Origin: Riptortus pedestris
Lineage: Eukaryota; Arthropoda; Insecta; Hemiptera; Alydidae
Assembly: GCA_019009955.1 (NCBI GenBank)
Contig: CM032228.1
Span: forward strand, 8,729,001 to 8,793,000
Length of the DNA stretch: 64,000 nucleotides
Reading direction: 5' to 3'
The notes under the pieces are model-generated. The model made no database searches. It saw only the letters and a program-made list of their open reading frames with translations, and was not told where the DNA came from. Made by a program: the position numbers and the translations under genes. Within the stretch, counting starts at the first letter, position 1; each line of letters opens with the position of its first letter. Positions 32,130 through 42,704 of this stretch are shown here, piece by piece.

Positions 32130-32535
32130 TGTTTTCTTCCTGTAGTAAGGCTATACGGTTGTTTATTTATCTGCATGTCCCATGCACGCTAGCATATCAC
32201 ATACATTTGTAGTATATCACAAATAAATGATTTCAAGAGTACAATATATTCAAACAATTAAGAATAATTACGTTAAATAAAAAAAAAACATATAAAGAGA
32301 AAATTATTAGTCGTAAAACGAGAATTATTGATTATTCGTAAATACTTTAAGAATTGATGTTTCATCAGTTGTAATAAGTATTCAACCTATTAATTGTATC
32401 ATAAGCATTTCCTTCAAATATTTTAAGCGCATTATCATATTTTAAAAACATCTTTTCTTCTCCCATTGAAAATTTGTCTTTTCGTCGTTCGATCTGTCTG
32501 TTTCAGTTGATGAATAGTTAGAAATCGTATATTAA
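31576..32535. other. Unassigned interval with (AT)n
   Basis: No recognised gene or repeat family. Contains a C-rich run near 31690-31710, (TTTG)n running into (AT)n at 32076-32126, and otherwise AT-rich sequence. Confidence 0.4.
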
Positions 32536-32747
32536 GTCAACGGACACCTCCATTCTTAATACTTCTTTATTACAGGCAAAGGACTGTCGACATCTCCGGG
32601 GCGACGGCCAGTCTCGCCGGAGATGTCGGCTCAATAGGGACTCAACTCTAAGAGCACTGAAGATGGGACGGTTTTTTTTTTCCGGGGGGCCCCCCGAAAG
32701 TACTTTGCCTGTAATAAAGAAGGAATTTAAGAGTGGAGGTGTTTGAC
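32536..32747. mobile_element. Nested inverted-repeat element (MITE-like)
   Basis: Outer arms of about 45 bp (32536-32582 and 32703-32747) are inverted copies sharing ACACCTCCA, CTTCTTTATTACAGGCAAAG and terminal GTCAA. Inside are a perfect 12-bp inverted repeat CGACATCTCCGG / CCGGAGATGTCG (32588-32599 and 32617-32628) and a GGGGGGCCCCCC palindrome (32684-32695). The GC-rich core contrasts with its surroundings. No coding capacity. Confidence 0.75.
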
Positions 32748-32849
32748 CTTTTTCATTCACAAGGGCAAGTATTATTGTTATGTGGAAGTCTGTCTGTATC
32801 TATATGCTGTTAAAATTTATGTTAATGTTTGGAATGAAAAGATTTAAAA

Positions 32850-32855
<6 letters not shown>

Positions 32856-32894
<39 letters not shown>
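32856..32894. repeat. (AT)n at the end of the LINE fragment
   Basis: Pure AT dinucleotides separating the MITE-like element from the downstream (minus-sense) limit of the LINE reverse-transcriptase remnant. Confidence 0.95.
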
Positions 32895-32900
<6 letters not shown>

Positions 32901-33880
32901 GACATTTCTTTCTATTTCATATAGTTCGCTGTGGCTGTTGAGGTTTTCAAAAGAGAGAATTGAGTTACATGCAGCTTTGCAATGTGATCTATTGGTATTA
33001 ATTTACCTAATACACATGCTGCGTTATATGATACTGTCTAAAACCTTTTATTATTTATAGGGCCTTCAATCTTTTATTCTCTGTAGTTTTTTCAAGTTGT
33101 TTTGTCTGTTCAGTCCATGATGCCAGAGATGTTTAGCCCGTATGTCAATGCGGGTAAAATAGCTCCTTTATACATTATATGCAGTGCTTGAGATTGGAGT
33201 CCCCATTTCAATTTTGAAACTAACGAAATGTTATGTATAAGTCTACTCTGTTTGGTTTCTAGTTGGTCTATATGTGTGCTCCATTTGAAGTTTTCAAAAA
33301 TTACTCCCAAATATTTTAATGTACTTACTGTATTTATTTGTTGGCGTTTTATGCGTATGTTAAGAAATGAAATTGGCTTTTTTAAAAAGAAAATAATGTA
33401 GTTATATTTGTTAGTATTTAATTGGAGTTTGTGCTTTTTTGCCCATAAGTCAGCAATGCGGTTCAGGTATAGATTAATTATATTAATTTATACTTGAATT
33501 TCTGTAAACGATTTGGTTATAATAAGAATAATGATGTATCTGAAATCTGCAAAAGCTATGATTTCTGTATTACGACGTAAATCATGATTCATCACGTGGT
33601 ATGTTATTCATGATTAAATTCCACAATAACGGAGAAAGACAGGAGCCTTGCGGAGTACCTAATGTTTGTATTTTGTGAGTAGTAATTGTTGGTGTTGTGA
33701 TGTACGACTTCCTCTTTTAAAGGCAATCTCGAATTAGTTTTTATAAATTCAGAGGGCAATTTAGTCAAGGTAAGGTCAGTAAAATTGAGGGCCACCAAGT
33801 GTTATCAAAAGCTTCTTTTATGTCTAATGATATTAGAACAGTATGATTACCGACGTTCAATACTTCTTCAATTAATTTAT

Positions 33881-33988
33881 ACAGATAATTACAGAACTAA
33901 TATGACTTCTTTTTCCACTCTCCTTTTTCAATATTTTTAATTTTCTAAAGCTCTTAATTCTTTTCTTATATATTTATTATATTTTTAC
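33881..33988 (+). repeat. 108-bp repeat, copy 2 (inside LINE)
   Basis: Second copy of the 108-bp repeat (starts ACAGATAATTACAGAACTAA). With copy 3 it forms a tandem pair of 161-bp period inserted in the LINE remnant. LINE sequence 33825-33879 is repeated at 34174-34228 on the far side. Confidence 0.9.
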
Positions 33989-34041
33989 TATAACTAAATT
34001 GATAGATATATTAGACTAATGATATTATTCAATTAATTTAT

Positions 34042-34149
34042 ACAGATAATTACAGAACTAATATGACTTCTTTTTCCACTCTCCTTTTTCAATATTTTTA
34101 ATTTTCTAAAGCTCTTAATTCTTTTCTTATATATTTATTATATTTTTAC
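34042..34149 (+). repeat. 108-bp repeat, copy 3 (inside LINE)
   Basis: Third copy, almost identical to copy 2. Copies 2 and 3 are separated by ACTATAACTAAATTG... and a partial TTAGACTAATGATATTA from the LINE. Confidence 0.9.
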
Positions 34150-35031
34150 TAACGAAATGTTAGATATATAGACTAATGATATTAGAACAGTATGATTACC
34201 GATGTTCAATACTTCTTCAATTAATTTACATGTTTTCTGAAGGGTATCTGCGGTAGATGTTTGGGGCGTAAATCCTAGTTGATTTGGTCGCGTTAACGAA
34301 TTAGAGTATAAAAAGTGTAACAATCTTCTATAAAGTATCATTTTGAGTAGCATTCCAGCAGTAGGGAGTAGTGATATGGGACCTATAGAGAGTGTAGTAC
34401 AATCATGTCTTCCTGGTTTATTATTAAGTTTTAATTTGGAGCATTACCGTCTATTAAAAAAAAGTGAATTTTTTACAACTGCTTTTGTACATATATTTAG
34501 TACATTCTGGAAATATATTAAATACTTTTTTATAAATGTCACCCGTAATCCAATCAATTACAGGTGACTTATTACTTTTTACGTTGTTTATAATGTCAGT
34601 GATTTCTGTGTCAGTCAGAGACAAGTCATTCTGAGTCTCTGGCTCTACGAGTGCATCTAATTTAAATATTTTATGTTGGTCATTGTCTATAAATTTGGTT
34701 GTCAATTTTAATCAGTATTTCAATAGATATTCGTGAATTTCGGTAATCGGGGATGTGTATGATCCATCGTTCGTACTAAATTGTTGTTTAGTATTCTTGC
34801 GGGAAATCTATAAGTTCATCTCCATATTTGGCTGGGATCTATATTGCTACAATAATGCTTCGAAGAATTTAATTTTTTTTTTTAATTTTCTCTAGTAAAT
34901 GATTTTATTTTATTCTTTGTTAATAAAAGTGTTGTTATATATCAAGCAAAGGTTATGTACAAATGGATGTACTGGGCGTGCACCAAATATACTGGCTTCC
35001 AGTAGGCTTACTTCAGGAAGGAAATATATCT

Positions 35032-35062
35032 CGAAAAAAATCAATGTACAGACAGAGGTTAC

Positions 35063-35120
<58 letters not shown>

Positions 35121-35152
35121 GTAACCTCTGTCGGTACATTGTTTTTTTTCGC
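35032..35152. repeat. Hairpin formed by two family B ends around (AT)n
   Basis: Left arm 35032-35068 (CGAAAAAAATCAATGTACAG, GGTTACAATTTTA) and right arm 35115-35152 are inverted copies of the family B terminal sequence with (AT)n between, so two B termini face each other across one microsatellite. Confidence 0.85.
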
Positions 35153-36029
35153 GAAGAGTCACGATAACTTGTCGTGTCACGTGTCATAAAACGGCTGAAC
35201 CGAATTTTATGAAACTTAGAGTAATTACTATTAACCAACTTAGACTTTAGGCTATATTAATTTTCTCTGTGACGAACAGGAGTGGGGGTTATAAGGGAAG
35301 CCTGAAATTAAAAATAGCGATATTTCGTTTTCTATTGGTTTTTCGGCAAATATGCAAATAACAAAAGTTGTTTATTTTGTTATTTAGAGTAACTTTTGTT
35401 ATATACACTTTTGTCGTATACCGAAGTTTAAATGCGTTATACGCTAAAAATTATAGCGGGAGTCAATAATATTATTTGCCAAAAAGACTCAACCGAACTA
35501 AATAAAACTCGGTATGTGTATTAGCAGTGAGGCCTTCATTATAATAAGCCATACCAACATGTCTATGGACGGGCATGAGTGGGGGTAATAAGGAAAGCCT
35601 GAAATTAAAAATAGCGATATTTCGTTTCCTATTGGTTTTTCCGCAAATATAAACATAACAAAAGTTGTTTATTTTGTTATTTGGAGTAACTTTTGTCATA
35701 TACACTTTTGTCATATACCTAAGTATAAATGAGTTATACGTTAAAACTTTAGCGGGCACTAACGGCTGAACCGAACTTAACAAAACTCGGTATGTCATTT
35801 AGCATTAATTCTTCCATGATTATAAGTTATATTAAAATTTTTAGGTTCGAATGGGAGGAGGGTTATAAGGGAGGCCTGAAATAAAAAATCACCATATTTA
35901 CATGTATAAGAGACGGGAAATATAAAAATATCGAAGACTGTGAAGAATTATCGAACAAATAATTCTATTATTAGCAAAACACCGGCAACGACAGGTATCA
36001 AATGGGAGGAGGGTTATAAGGGAGGCCTC
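35115..36029 (-). repeat. Family B copy in reverse
   Basis: GTAACCTCTGTCGGTACATT end, CGGCTGAACCGAATTTTATG, three modules (GGAGTGGGGGTTATAAGGGA near 35278, a diverged GAGTGGGGGTAATAAGG near 35577, GGAGGAGGGTTATAAGGGAG near 35852). The usual (CAAA)n segment is deleted. A 26-bp stretch with GGGAGGAGGGTTATAAGGGA is repeated at about 36004-36029. The hairpin end is missing. Confidence 0.8.
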
Positions 36030-37562
36030 ACTTGATAAGAAAATAGCCACTGCTATCACTGCACTTTACACTGCTATAGGAGATCTCTGGGCCATTATCT
36101 CTTGGCGAGGGGAATATGGATGAGTGCTACTGGAAAGGGCCTAGCACTTCTGGATTAGGATGATTGGATAGCCTCCTGTGGAATTTTCTGAATCTTAAGG
36201 GAATTATGTCCTTTTCAAATGGGGTATTCAACTTCTTTATGTAGGGTGTGGGTTTGGTGACAAAATGGAGCATCTACTATGGTGGTCGCAGGACTTTGGG
36301 ATTGGTAGGTCTGTATGGGCGTCTGATGTTTCAAGAGGTAGTTGTTGGCTTGGTAGCCCAACGACTTGTATTCCGTATGTGTCCATATTGGTTTAAGTAG
36401 TAACTTGTAGGGTAATATTGTTAGTTTGGTTTTCGGTAGAAACGGTAGTGAGATCGTCTGTTATAGAGGAGCAGTCCCTGTAAAGTCCTAACCTAATCGA
36501 CTCCATGTTTAGTTTTCCTGTCTTTTAATTATTAGAACTTAAATATAGGGATGTTTAGCCCTGTTTACTTGAATATTGGGGAGAAGTCATTCAGAGAAAA
36601 GATACATTTTGAAATTAAATTTAAAAAGTCATTTAAATGCGTAGAGCAAGGGGTAGTAGTATATTTAGGGGACTCTTATCAGCTGCATAAACTTCCAGCC
36701 TAACCTCACCGTGCATTTAACCTACCTCGCTGTTAGTAATTAAATCAAGCATAATAAAGTCATGTAAACATTTCCAAGCTGTGATTATTAACATTGAACA
36801 ACTCTTTAAACGCAGCGAAAATAATCAGAGTGAAAAGCTAAATAATGATTCTTAAAAATTATTATTTAAAGCAAAACACGTACATTTTTATATTAATAAG
36901 ATATAAATACCTTGAAAAAAGATTTTGATTATTTAAATAATGCGTTTTATCTAATCTAGTGAAAAATCCGATAATGTTAATGATGTTTGATATTTGAAAT
37001 CTCAGAATGAAAATCTGGTGTAATGTGTAAGGTTGGATTCAAGTTATCAAGTCCGTCTCGCATGGGGCTGTAGTAAAACAATGAAAAATTAATTAATTAT
37101 TCGTCTAAAAAATGTAATAATTATGTTACCCAAACTTTATATCGGTTGCCTAAAAATAGTAAAATAAAGATCTTGACTCTGAATTATATATAAGCACAAT
37201 ATGTTATTTATAACCAACATACTTGGGGTACTTGGGGTAATATTCTTCAAAATAAACGTTATATATTGAGACGGGAATCGAATTGCTTCCGGATGGACGG
37301 AGTGGCGTGGGAGAAAATGTATTCTGAGGTCATAAACATAAATATATATTGCCCTTCGAATGTATCTATAAGTGAGTTTAGGGACTGGAATATGTATGCA
37401 GGATAAATTCGAATAGTGGCATAACCAAGAAATATTACCGTATCAACTCATAACTCAGCAGGCTTTGGGAAGGTTTTCTCTTATACTAAGAACTTTATGG
37501 CAGGACTCAAGTGAAAATATATTTTAATGGTGGTATATTGACCAATAAAAACTATAAAATAA
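36030..37562. other. Unassigned interval
   Basis: 36030-36500 is less AT-rich than average and has several G-rich steps but no open frame with a recognisable product. 36500-37560 is AT-rich. A 30-bp trace of the family A start (AAGTCCGTCTCGCATGGGGC) is at 37049-37068. Confidence 0.4.
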
Positions 37563-37960
37563 AGTCCGTCACGCAGGGGCTGCGTAAACAAAGCAGATTC
37601 CAAGGAGAAATATTACAATAGATAAATCTACATACTGGTAGCGCTTAAGAACACCCTGAATATTAAGTGAATAAATACAAAAAGCAATGAGAAATCGTTG
37701 AGTCAATTTTAATAACCTCACAACGGAAAGCGTCTGAATTGTAATTAAAAAAACAGGTCTGCCAATAGCTAAGAGCTGAACAGATAGTTAAAAATATTCT
37801 CCATCGGAAAAAAAAAAAACAATTACTGAGATGTATCTGAATATAAAATATTAATTTATGGAAAACTTACTATATATTGTCCTGTAATGTATAATGAATC
37901 TGAATAATTTTTATCACAAACATTTCAATTTTTGTAGTCCAAGAACAAAAGAAGTGGGAT
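37563..37960 (+). mobile_element. Family A, long variant, 5' half
   Basis: GTCCGTCACGCAGGGGCTGC start, CATACTGGTAGCGCTTAAGA, GAATATTAAGTGAATAAATAC, CACAACGGAAAGCGTC, 'CAATTACTGAGATGTATCTGAATATAA', 'TGTATAATGAATCTGAATAATTT', TAGTCCAAGAACAAAAGAAG. The common 3' half is absent. Confidence 0.75.
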
Positions 37961-38102
37961 GAGCAAAATGTGTTTCTGACAAAGCAGAAGTTCAGTGAAA
38001 ACAACATTTGGTATTTAACCTTGGAATGAAATTAATGATAGCATATAAATAATATGACATGATTAGGAGTGGGGGTTTGGTGAAGGCTGAAAACTAAAAA
38101 AA

Positions 38103-38900
38103 GCCCGTCACGCAGGGGCTGCGTAAACTAAGCAGATTTCCTATGGGAAGTTTAGCAATAGAGAAATCTGTATACTGGTAACAAAATACCACCGTGATTA
38201 AATACAAACGTTAACGAGAAGTTTCAGTTAATTTTTATAAAACCCCAACTGAAACGGCTTCTGCATTGTAAGAATAATTTATATTTTAATAACTCAAATT
38301 ATAGTAGTCCAAGAACTAAAGAAGGGGGGCGGATAAAGAGAACGTATTTGCATAAATCTCACAAAGTAACGAAGGTAAGGTAAGGTTAGAAACGAAAGGT
38401 TAGGTTAGAAGCTTCCGCCAGAGCCTAGACTTACGAAAACGGCCGACCTAACCCGAACAACACCCGACCACAGACTTCATAAAATTGCAAATATCTCGGT
38501 TAATATTCAAGATAGAGAATAAGTGTATGCAACAACATTCATAGTAAATGTAATTTGCAAAAAGATTGGTTCTATACCATTTTTCGATCCGTTGCATAAT
38601 AACTGAGATATTTCTAATTTTCGAAAACCCCCCTCTAAACCCCACTTCCCACTGGTCCTATTTCAGCTGTTAAAACACTTGATCTGTCTTTTTACATAAA
38701 ACGATTAAATATAGAGTTCGGTAACGATCAAACCAAAATTGCGACCACTATAGCGTTAAAAGACATATATATAATTTTGAATGTACGCCATTTTCGTCAT
38801 CTCCTGGGTAGGGTCGATGGACATTTGAAGTTGTTTTTCGAAACTCCCGTCATGAGTACGCCCTCAATAGCTGATTGCCCTTAAGGGAAATCTGCTAAAA
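38103..38900 (+). mobile_element. Family A element, complete
   Basis: GCCCGTCACGCAGGGGCTGC start, stem-loop, a shortened long-type segment (CATACTGGTAACAAAATACC, AAGTTTCAGTTAATTTT, AGTCCAAGAACTAAAGAAG), then ATATCTCGGTTAATATTCAA, CATTTTTCGATCCGTTGCAT, CACTATAGCGTTAAAAGACA, a minimal AT core and the 3' end GATTGCCCTTAAGGGAAATC + TGCTAAAA. GGTAAGGTAAGGTTAG near 38380 is an additional short simple repeat. Confidence 0.85.
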
Positions 38901-38976
38901 AGAAGTGTATGGCTGACCTAAGCTACAGATTTGATCATAAGCCGATTATTATTATATATCATTAAAATTAATTTAG

Positions 38977-39100
38977 TTTTAGCAGATTTCCCTTAAGGGA
39001 AATCAGCTATTGAGGTCGTACTCATGACGCGATATTCGAAAAATTTCTTCAAATGTCCATCGATCCTACCCAGGAGATGACGAAAATGAGGTCCGTTCAA

Positions 39101-39176
<76 letters not shown>

Positions 39177-39630
39177 CTGTTAACAGTATAGCTCTGGCAA
39201 GTTTTTTTTACTCGTCACTACCCTCGGGTATTCAATCGTTTTATGTAAAAAGGAAGATAAAGTTCGTTAACGGCTGAAATCGGATGTAATGTAAATTTAC
39301 TATATATCTTGTTATAAGCATTTATTCTCTATCTTGAATATTAACCGAGATATTTGCATTTGTAATCTGCGTGTGGTCACCAGTAGGCTATGTTCGGACT
39401 TTCCGCCGAGAGCTCTGGTGGCCATTTCCATAACTATTCGTCCCTCGTGAATAGGTTTAGAGGTTAGGTTAACTGTTTTTTGGGGCTAGAAACTTCTGGG
39501 TTATTACGCCCTAAATAATGTTTTAGGTTTAGAGGTTTCTTACTACTACAGTTGTTATTAGGCAGATTTCTCTATTGTAAAACTTCACGTGGGAAATCTG
39601 CTTAGTTTACGCAGCCCCTGCGTGACGGAC
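38977..39630 (-). mobile_element. Family A element, complete 654-bp copy
   Basis: Best short-type copy. On the minus strand it starts GTCCGTCACGCAGGGGCTGC (39611-39630). It has the 5' stem-loop, CTAATAACAACTGTAGTAGT, ACCTCTAAACC, CCAGAGCTCTCGGCGGAAAG, ATATCTCGGTTAATATTCAA and an (AT)n core (39104-39172), and ends with the perfect 20-bp palindrome GATTTCCCTTAAGGGAAATC near 38984-39005 and TGCTAAAA. It faces the preceding copy tail-to-tail with a 76-bp spacer. Confidence 0.9.
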
Positions 39631-40247
39631 TTTTTATTGTTTAGGTTACAACATGTAGGGATGGCTCAATAGAATAAAGGGCACAGACATTTTTCGTGAT
39701 AAACCTTTTTTTTTTTCTTCCCCTTTTTTTCTCTTCTCTAAAAAAGCCCCGAGGTTATAAATCGGCAGGGCGGATAAATAGATTGGTGGACCCTCGTATT
39801 TGGCATATGGAGGCAACCCTAACCTTTCTCTGGCCGGATTTATTGTCCGGCGGTGAACCATTGATCTACCCACTGACAGAGATATGCCAATGTGATATTG
39901 AAAAGTGCAACAATTATCCATTTACTAGTTATATAGTGATATTCATAATAAACTTTAGTTTAGAAATATTTAGACTACGAGAAAATGTTTGATAAGTACA
40001 TTTGCTTTGTAATTTTAAATGTTAACAGATTTCGCTAACTGACTGCTATCTAAGGACTCACATAGACCTACCATAACTTTGACTGAATTACTACATGGCG
40101 GTAGCCAGAATGTAGACCGCGTATTACACACTATGTACATGAAATATTACAGGATTTTCAAAAAAATTATAATGTAAGACAATACCGAAAATATTTGCAA
40201 AAATGAGCATACTTGTGTAAATGTGATAAACTGTAGATAAAAAAAAA
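39631..40247. other. Unassigned interval between family A copies
   Basis: Contains a T/C-rich stretch (39707-39735) and overlapping open frames of 90-98 codons on both strands (39646-39992). Neither frame resembles a known family. Confidence 0.4.
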
Positions 40248-40691
40248 TCCGTCACGCAGGGGTTGCGTAAACTAAGCAGATTTCCCACGTGAAGTTTTAC
40301 AATAGAGAAATCTGCCTAATAACAACTGTAGTAGAAAGAAACCTCTAAATCTAAAACATTATTTAGGGCGTAATAACCCTATCGCGTACTGGCGACCACA
40401 CACACAATACAAATGCAAATATCTCGGTTAATATTCAAGATACAGAATAAATGTATAACAATATTAATAGAAAATTTAATTTACAATAAGATTGATTCTA
40501 TACAATTTTTCGATCCGACGCATAATAACGGAGATATTTTGAATTTTCCGAAAATCCCCTTTTCTAAACCCCCCCTCCCACTAATCTGATTTCAGCCATT
40601 AACGAACTTGATCTTCCTTTTTACATAAAACGATTAAATTCCAAGTTTGGTAACGATCAAACAAAAATTGCGACCGCTAGAGCGTTAACAG

Positions 40692-40735
<44 letters not shown>

Positions 40736-40862
40736 TTTTGAACGGACCTAATTTTCGTCAACTTCTGAGTGTGATCAATGGACATTTGCGGACATTCTTC
40801 GCAAATCACGTCATGAGTACAACCTCAATAGCTGATTTCCCTTAAGTGAAATCTGCTAAAAT
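40248..40862 (+). mobile_element. Family A element, complete
   Basis: TCCGTCACGCAGGGGTTGCG start, stem-loop GCAGATTTCCCACGTG / AGAGAAATCTGC, AACAACTGTAGTAGAAAGAA, ATTATTTAGGGCGTAATAAC, CGCTAGAGCGTTAACAGACA, (AT)n core 40688-40732, 3' end GATTTCCCTTAAGTGAAATC + TGCTAAAA. Confidence 0.9.
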
Positions 40863-40895
40863 TAACTAATATTTTGCTTACTGTAAGAATAAATG

Positions 40896-41676
40896 TAACA
40901 GATTTCCATTAAGGGAAATAAGTTATTGGCGTTGCACGCATGACGCGATTTTCGCTTGATACGATGAAATCAAGTTCGTTAAAGGAAGAAATTGAACCGT
41001 TGGGAGGAGGGGCTTTTAAAAAATCGAAATATCTCCTTTTGTGTACGTCGGATCGAATAATTGAATAATACAAATTTTATTGCAAATTAAATATATTATA
41101 AATATTGTTATATACATTTACTCTCTATATTGAATATTGACAGAGATTTTTGCATTTTTCAGTTTTCAGCCATCTCCCACTTCTACTAATGCTACATAAA
41201 CAATAATCTGTTATATAATAAAGCACATTATTCGAAGCTTAAATACCAAATATTAATTTCAGGAGACTTTAATTATACAAGATAAATGCAAATATGTTCT
41301 GGTGACCTTCCTCCAGTCTTAAGTTCTTGGACTACTAAAATTTCATGGATTGAGATAAAAATTATCTTGATTCATTACAAATTACTGTACTAGAAATAGT
41401 AAATGCTTTTCAATAAATTCAATACGTTATATTCTGATATATTTCAGTAATTGTTTTTCTTTCCGGTGAGAGGTTGGTAGTCCTGTTTGTTTACATTTCA
41501 TACGCTTCCATTCGGGAGGTTATTAAAATCGACTGAAAGTTTTCTTATTACCGTTTGTATTTATTCACTTAATATTCACGGTGGTGTTGTGTTAGCAGAA
41601 TGTAGACTTATCTATTATTAATCTTCACGAGGGAAATCTGCTTAGATTAAGCAACTCTGCCTGACTGGCTTTTTAT
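40896..41676 (-). mobile_element. Family A, long variant
   Basis: 3' palindrome (GATTTCCATTAAGGGAAATA) at the left, GACGCGATTTTCGC, 'TCAAGTTCGTTAAAGG', then the long-type body in reverse (CTTGGACTACTAAAATTTCA, TGATATATTTCAGTAATTG, TTTGTATTTATTCACTTAAT), and a diverged 5' end (TTAAGCAACTCTGCCTGACT). The (AT)n core is lost. It is tail-to-tail with the preceding copy across 33 bp. Confidence 0.8.
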
Positions 41677-41968
41677 CTTTTCTAAAGCCGGTTTTTTTTT
41701 TCCCCTCAAATTGAAAAATAATATCATTTATTTATAATATTGCTGTATAAATAGTAAAATTAGCATTTATTTGGTGTTCTTTGTGCTAGTACAAAAGTTC
41801 ATGTTCTAGTTCTACTATGGTTTCATTACTACTTTCCTAAATAAAAATAGTTGTGTTTAAATTATTTCCTAATCATTTCAGGAAAAGCGTTAAATTATTA
41901 GTGCCTCACTCCTCCTTATGTGATTTAATCGCGCCTAAATTACCATTGAGCTCCATGTACTGATAAAA

Positions 41969-42615
41969 GCCCGTCACGCAGGGGCTGCGTAAACTAAGCA
42001 GATTTCCCATGTGGTTTTGCAATAGAGAAATCTGCCTAATAACAACTGTAGTAGTAAGAAACCTCTAAACCTAAAACATTATTTAGGGCGTAATAACCCA
42101 GTAGTTTCCATCCCCAAACAACAGTTGACCTAACCTCTAAACCTGTTCACGAGGGACGATTAGTTATGGAAACGGCCGCCAGAGCTCTCGACGGAAAGTG
42201 CGAACATAGCCTACTGGCGACGACACGCAGAATACAAATGCAAATATCTAGGTTAATATTCAAGTTACAGAAAAAATGTGTAGAACAATATTAATAGTAA
42301 ATTTAATTTGCAATAAGATTTATTCTTTAGAATTTTTCGATCCGACGCATAACAACAGAGATATTTTGATTTTCAAAAATCCCTCCCTCTAAACCCCCCC
42401 CTCCCACTGGTCCGATTTCAGCCGTTAACAAACCTGATCTTTATTTTTACTTATAACGTTTAAATAAGGAGTTTGGTAACGATCAAGCAAAAATTGCGGA
42501 CCTCATTTTTGTCATCTACAGGGTGGGATCGATGGAGATTTGAAGAAAATTTTCGAAAATCACGTCATGAGTACGACCTCAAAAGCTGATTTCCCTTAAG
42601 GGAAATCTGCTAAAA
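41969..42615 (+). mobile_element. Family A element, complete
   Basis: GCCCGTCACGCAGGGGCTGC start, stem-loop, TAACAACTGTAGTAGTAAGA, ATTATTTAGGGCGTAATAAC, CGCCAGAGCTCTCGACGGAA, TCTAAACCCCCCCCTCCCAC. Unusually there is no (AT)n core: AAAATTGCGGACCTCATTTT joins the two sides directly. The 3' palindrome is perfect, followed by TGCTAAAA. Confidence 0.9.
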
Positions 42616-42704
42616 CTTGAGGTATTTTTTACTGCTGGACAAATAGGGAATATTATGAAGAGATGACGTCATCTATATCATTATAATTTGGTGTTGGTAA
42701 TACG

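Larger units (their letters stand above)
32925..34705 (-). pseudogene. LINE ORF2 fragment, reverse transcriptase domain
   Basis: Minus-strand remnant of a non-LTR reverse transcriptase, in order: ITDIINNVKSNKSPVIDWIT (about 34650-34590); an N-terminal RT stretch with RPNQLGFTPQTSTADTLQKT (34300-34240); KLIEEVLNVGNHTVLISL and LDIKEAFDNTWWP, the motif A block with its catalytic aspartate (33880-33785); LGTPQGSCLSPLLWN, motif B (33650-33605); and AFADFR, motif C, where the usual second aspartate is Phe (33542-33553). Then follow TLKYLGVIFENFKWSTHIDQ (33330-33250), ALHIMYKGAILPALTYGL (33190-33130) and VSYNAACVLGKLIPIDH (about 33030-32980). Many frameshifts, and a 108-bp foreign repeat in duplicate splits motif A from the upstream part. 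Motif set suggests the I/R1 group. The RNase H fragment at 5 kb may be from the same family. Confidence 0.8.

Noticed and set aside
32518..32760. 80-codon minus frame over the nested inverted repeat
   Set aside because: Open because of the GC-rich palindromic core; no motif, and the element is better explained as a non-coding MITE-like unit.
35472..35798. 108-codon minus frame
   Set aside because: Same family B module read in reverse orientation; accidental.
39646..39992. Overlapping 91- and 98-codon frames on opposite strands
   Set aside because: No domain, no splice or promoter context, low-complexity Lys/Phe runs; chance reading.
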